From: Macrostomum hystrix
Lineage: Eukaryota; Platyhelminthes; Macrostomidae
Reading direction: 5' to 3'
DNA: 64,000 nt
Assembly: GCA_950097015.1 (NCBI GenBank)
Contig: CATNEN010000005.1
Span: forward strand, 1,426,001-1,490,000
The notes under the pieces were generated by a model. It searched no databases. It saw only the letters and a program-made list of their open reading frames with translations, and had not been told where the DNA came from. The position numbers and the translations under genes were made by a program. Below are positions 62,525 to 64,000 of this stretch, in pieces. Position 1 is the first letter of the stretch, and every line of letters begins with the position of its first letter.

Positions 62525-64000
62525 GAGGCTATAGGTCTCACCTAGGACACTGTGAATCTCACTTAGGAGACTGAATCTCACCTAGGACACTGTGAATCTC
62601 ACTTAGGAGACTGTGAATCTCACTTAGGAGACTGTGAATCTCACTTAGGAGACTGTGAATCTCACTTAGGAGACTGTGAATCTCACTTAGAAGACTGTGA
62701 GTCTCACTTAGGACACTGTGAATCTCACTTAGGAGACTGTGAATCTCACTTAGGAGACTGTGAATCTCACTTAGGAGACTATGAATCTCACTTAGGAGAC
62801 TATGAATCTCACTTAGGAGACTGTGAATCTCACTTAGGAGACTTTAAAACTAACTTAGGAGACTATGAATCTCACTTAGGAGACTGTGAATCTCACTTAG
62901 GAGACTGTGAATCTCACTTAGGAGACTGTGAATCTCACTTAGAAGACTGTGAGTCTCACTTAGGACACTGTGAATCTCACTTAGGAGACTGTGAATCTCA
63001 CTTAGGAGACTGTGAATCTCACTTAGGAGACTGTGAATCTCACTTAGGAGACTATGAATCTCACTTAGGAGACTATGAATCTCACTTAGGAGACTATGAA
63101 TCTCACTTAGGAGACTATGAATCTCACTTAGGAGACTATGAATCTCACTTAGGAGACTGTGAATCTCACTTAGGAGACTATGAATCTCACTTAGGAGACT
63201 GTGAATCTCACTTAGGAGACTATGAATCTCACTTAGGAGACTATGAATCTCACTTAGGAGACTATGAATCTCACTTAGGAGACTGTGAATCTCACTTAGG
63301 ATACTGTGAATCTCACTTAGGAGACTATGAATCTCACTTAGGAGACTGTGAATCTTACTTAGGAGACTATGAATCTCACTTAGGAGACTGTGAATCTCAC
63401 TTAGGATACTGTGAATCTCACTTAGGAGACTATGAATCTCACTTAGGAGACTGTGAATCTCACTTAGGAGACTGTGAATCTCACTTAGGAGACTGTGAAT
63501 CTCACTTAGAAGACTATGAATCTCACTTAGGAGACTATGAATCTCACTTAGGAGACTATGAATCTCACTTAGGAGACTGTGAATCTCACTTAGTAGACTA
63601 TGAATCTCACTTAGGAGACTATGAATCTCACTTAGGAGACTGTGAATCTGACTTAGGAGACTATGAATCTCACTTAGGAGACTGTGAATCTCACTTAGGA
63701 GACTGTGAATCTCACTTAGGAGACTGTGAATCTCACTTAGGAGACTATGAATCTCACTTAGGAGACTGTGAATCTCACTTAGGAGACTATGAATCTCACT
63801 TAGGAGACTATGAATCTCACTTAGGAGACTATGAATCTCACTTAGGAGACTATGAATCTCACTTAGGAGACTATGAATCTCACTTAGGAGACTATGAATC
63901 TCACTTAGGAGACTGTGAATCTCACTTAGGAGACTGTGAATCTCACTTAGGAGACTATGAATCTCACTTAGGAGACTGTGAATCTCACTTAGGAGACTAT
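62525..64000. repeat. 21-bp minisatellite in KDM6 intron, ~70 copies
   Basis: Units TGTGAATCTCACTTAGGAGA plus C, with TAT/TGT as the main difference and AGAAGAC, GGACAC and GGATAC variants. It begins about 75 bp upstream of the KDM6 exon at 62451 and runs to the window end, so the total length is unknown. A block of about 230 bp containing the AGAAGACTGTGAGTCTCACT variant occurs twice (62690 and 62940). Confidence 0.96.

Noticed and set aside
62525-64000. CRISPR-like regular repeat array
   Set aside because: Units are contiguous without unique spacers, and the surrounding genes are animal genes with introns. It is a minisatellite. The same applies to 1-176, 1436-2408, 44385-45535 and 58585-59240.

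Overview
This is eukaryotic nuclear DNA from an invertebrate animal. Genes are split by GT-AG introns, the recognisable products are metazoan (a KDM6/UTX histone demethylase, a CSRNP nuclear protein, ARL5, a DUF229 protein, a PPP phosphatase, a metallothionein), and there are many tRNA-derived SINEs and minisatellites. A flatworm or other lophotrochozoan would fit, but the sequence alone does not prove the phylum. No bacterial operon, phage or CRISPR array is present.

Layout. 0-9 kb is mostly repeats: a 35-bp tandem array, a 1-kb G-rich 19-bp minisatellite, a SINE, a 25-bp minisatellite, a decayed reverse transcriptase, and one small two-exon gene for a secreted Gln/Thr-rich protein (5393-5951). 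9-18 kb holds three weakly recognised plus-strand transcription units: a 9.35-10.49 kb exon, a Pro-rich multi-exon gene at 11.8-12.9 kb, and a one-TM microprotein at 17.2-17.5 kb. 19.0-27.9 kb is a nested transposon. A KDZ-type DNA transposase on the minus strand is split by a complete 6.4-kb non-LTR retrotransposon (ORF1, then EN-RT-RNase H ORF2) with a 13-bp target-site duplication and an array of about 98-bp monomers in its 5' UTR. 28.4-31.8 kb carries a 434-bp Merlin-derived element with 8-bp duplications and several SINE-like units.

The gene-rich part starts at 32.3 kb. It contains a two-domain metallothionein (+), a DUF229 membrane protein (-, 2 exons), a divergent PPP phosphatase (-, 6 exons, one intron holding a SINE), a CSRNP gene (-, 2 exons, long SQSPSVTR repeat), a 21-bp GQSDSD-type minisatellite and ARL5 (-). 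46.5-54 kb is intergenic, with a decayed hAT BED finger, a Jockey-like RT relic and palindrome-rich sequence. 54.1-58.2 kb is an eight-exon coiled-coil gene that may be shootin-like (+). The last three coding exons of KDM6 (-) lie at 60.4-62.5 kb, and its next intron is a 21-bp minisatellite that runs off the window.

Exon models were built by matching splice sites and checking that codon phase is kept across every intron. For the PPP, CSRNP, DUF229, KDM6, coiled-coil and secreted Q-rich genes all phases agree. The genes are unrelated housekeeping or regulatory loci, not one pathway. Two features stand out: the nested transposon, whose pre-insertion reading frame can be reconstructed, and the way multiple-of-3 minisatellites sit inside exons and introns and create long spurious reading frames.
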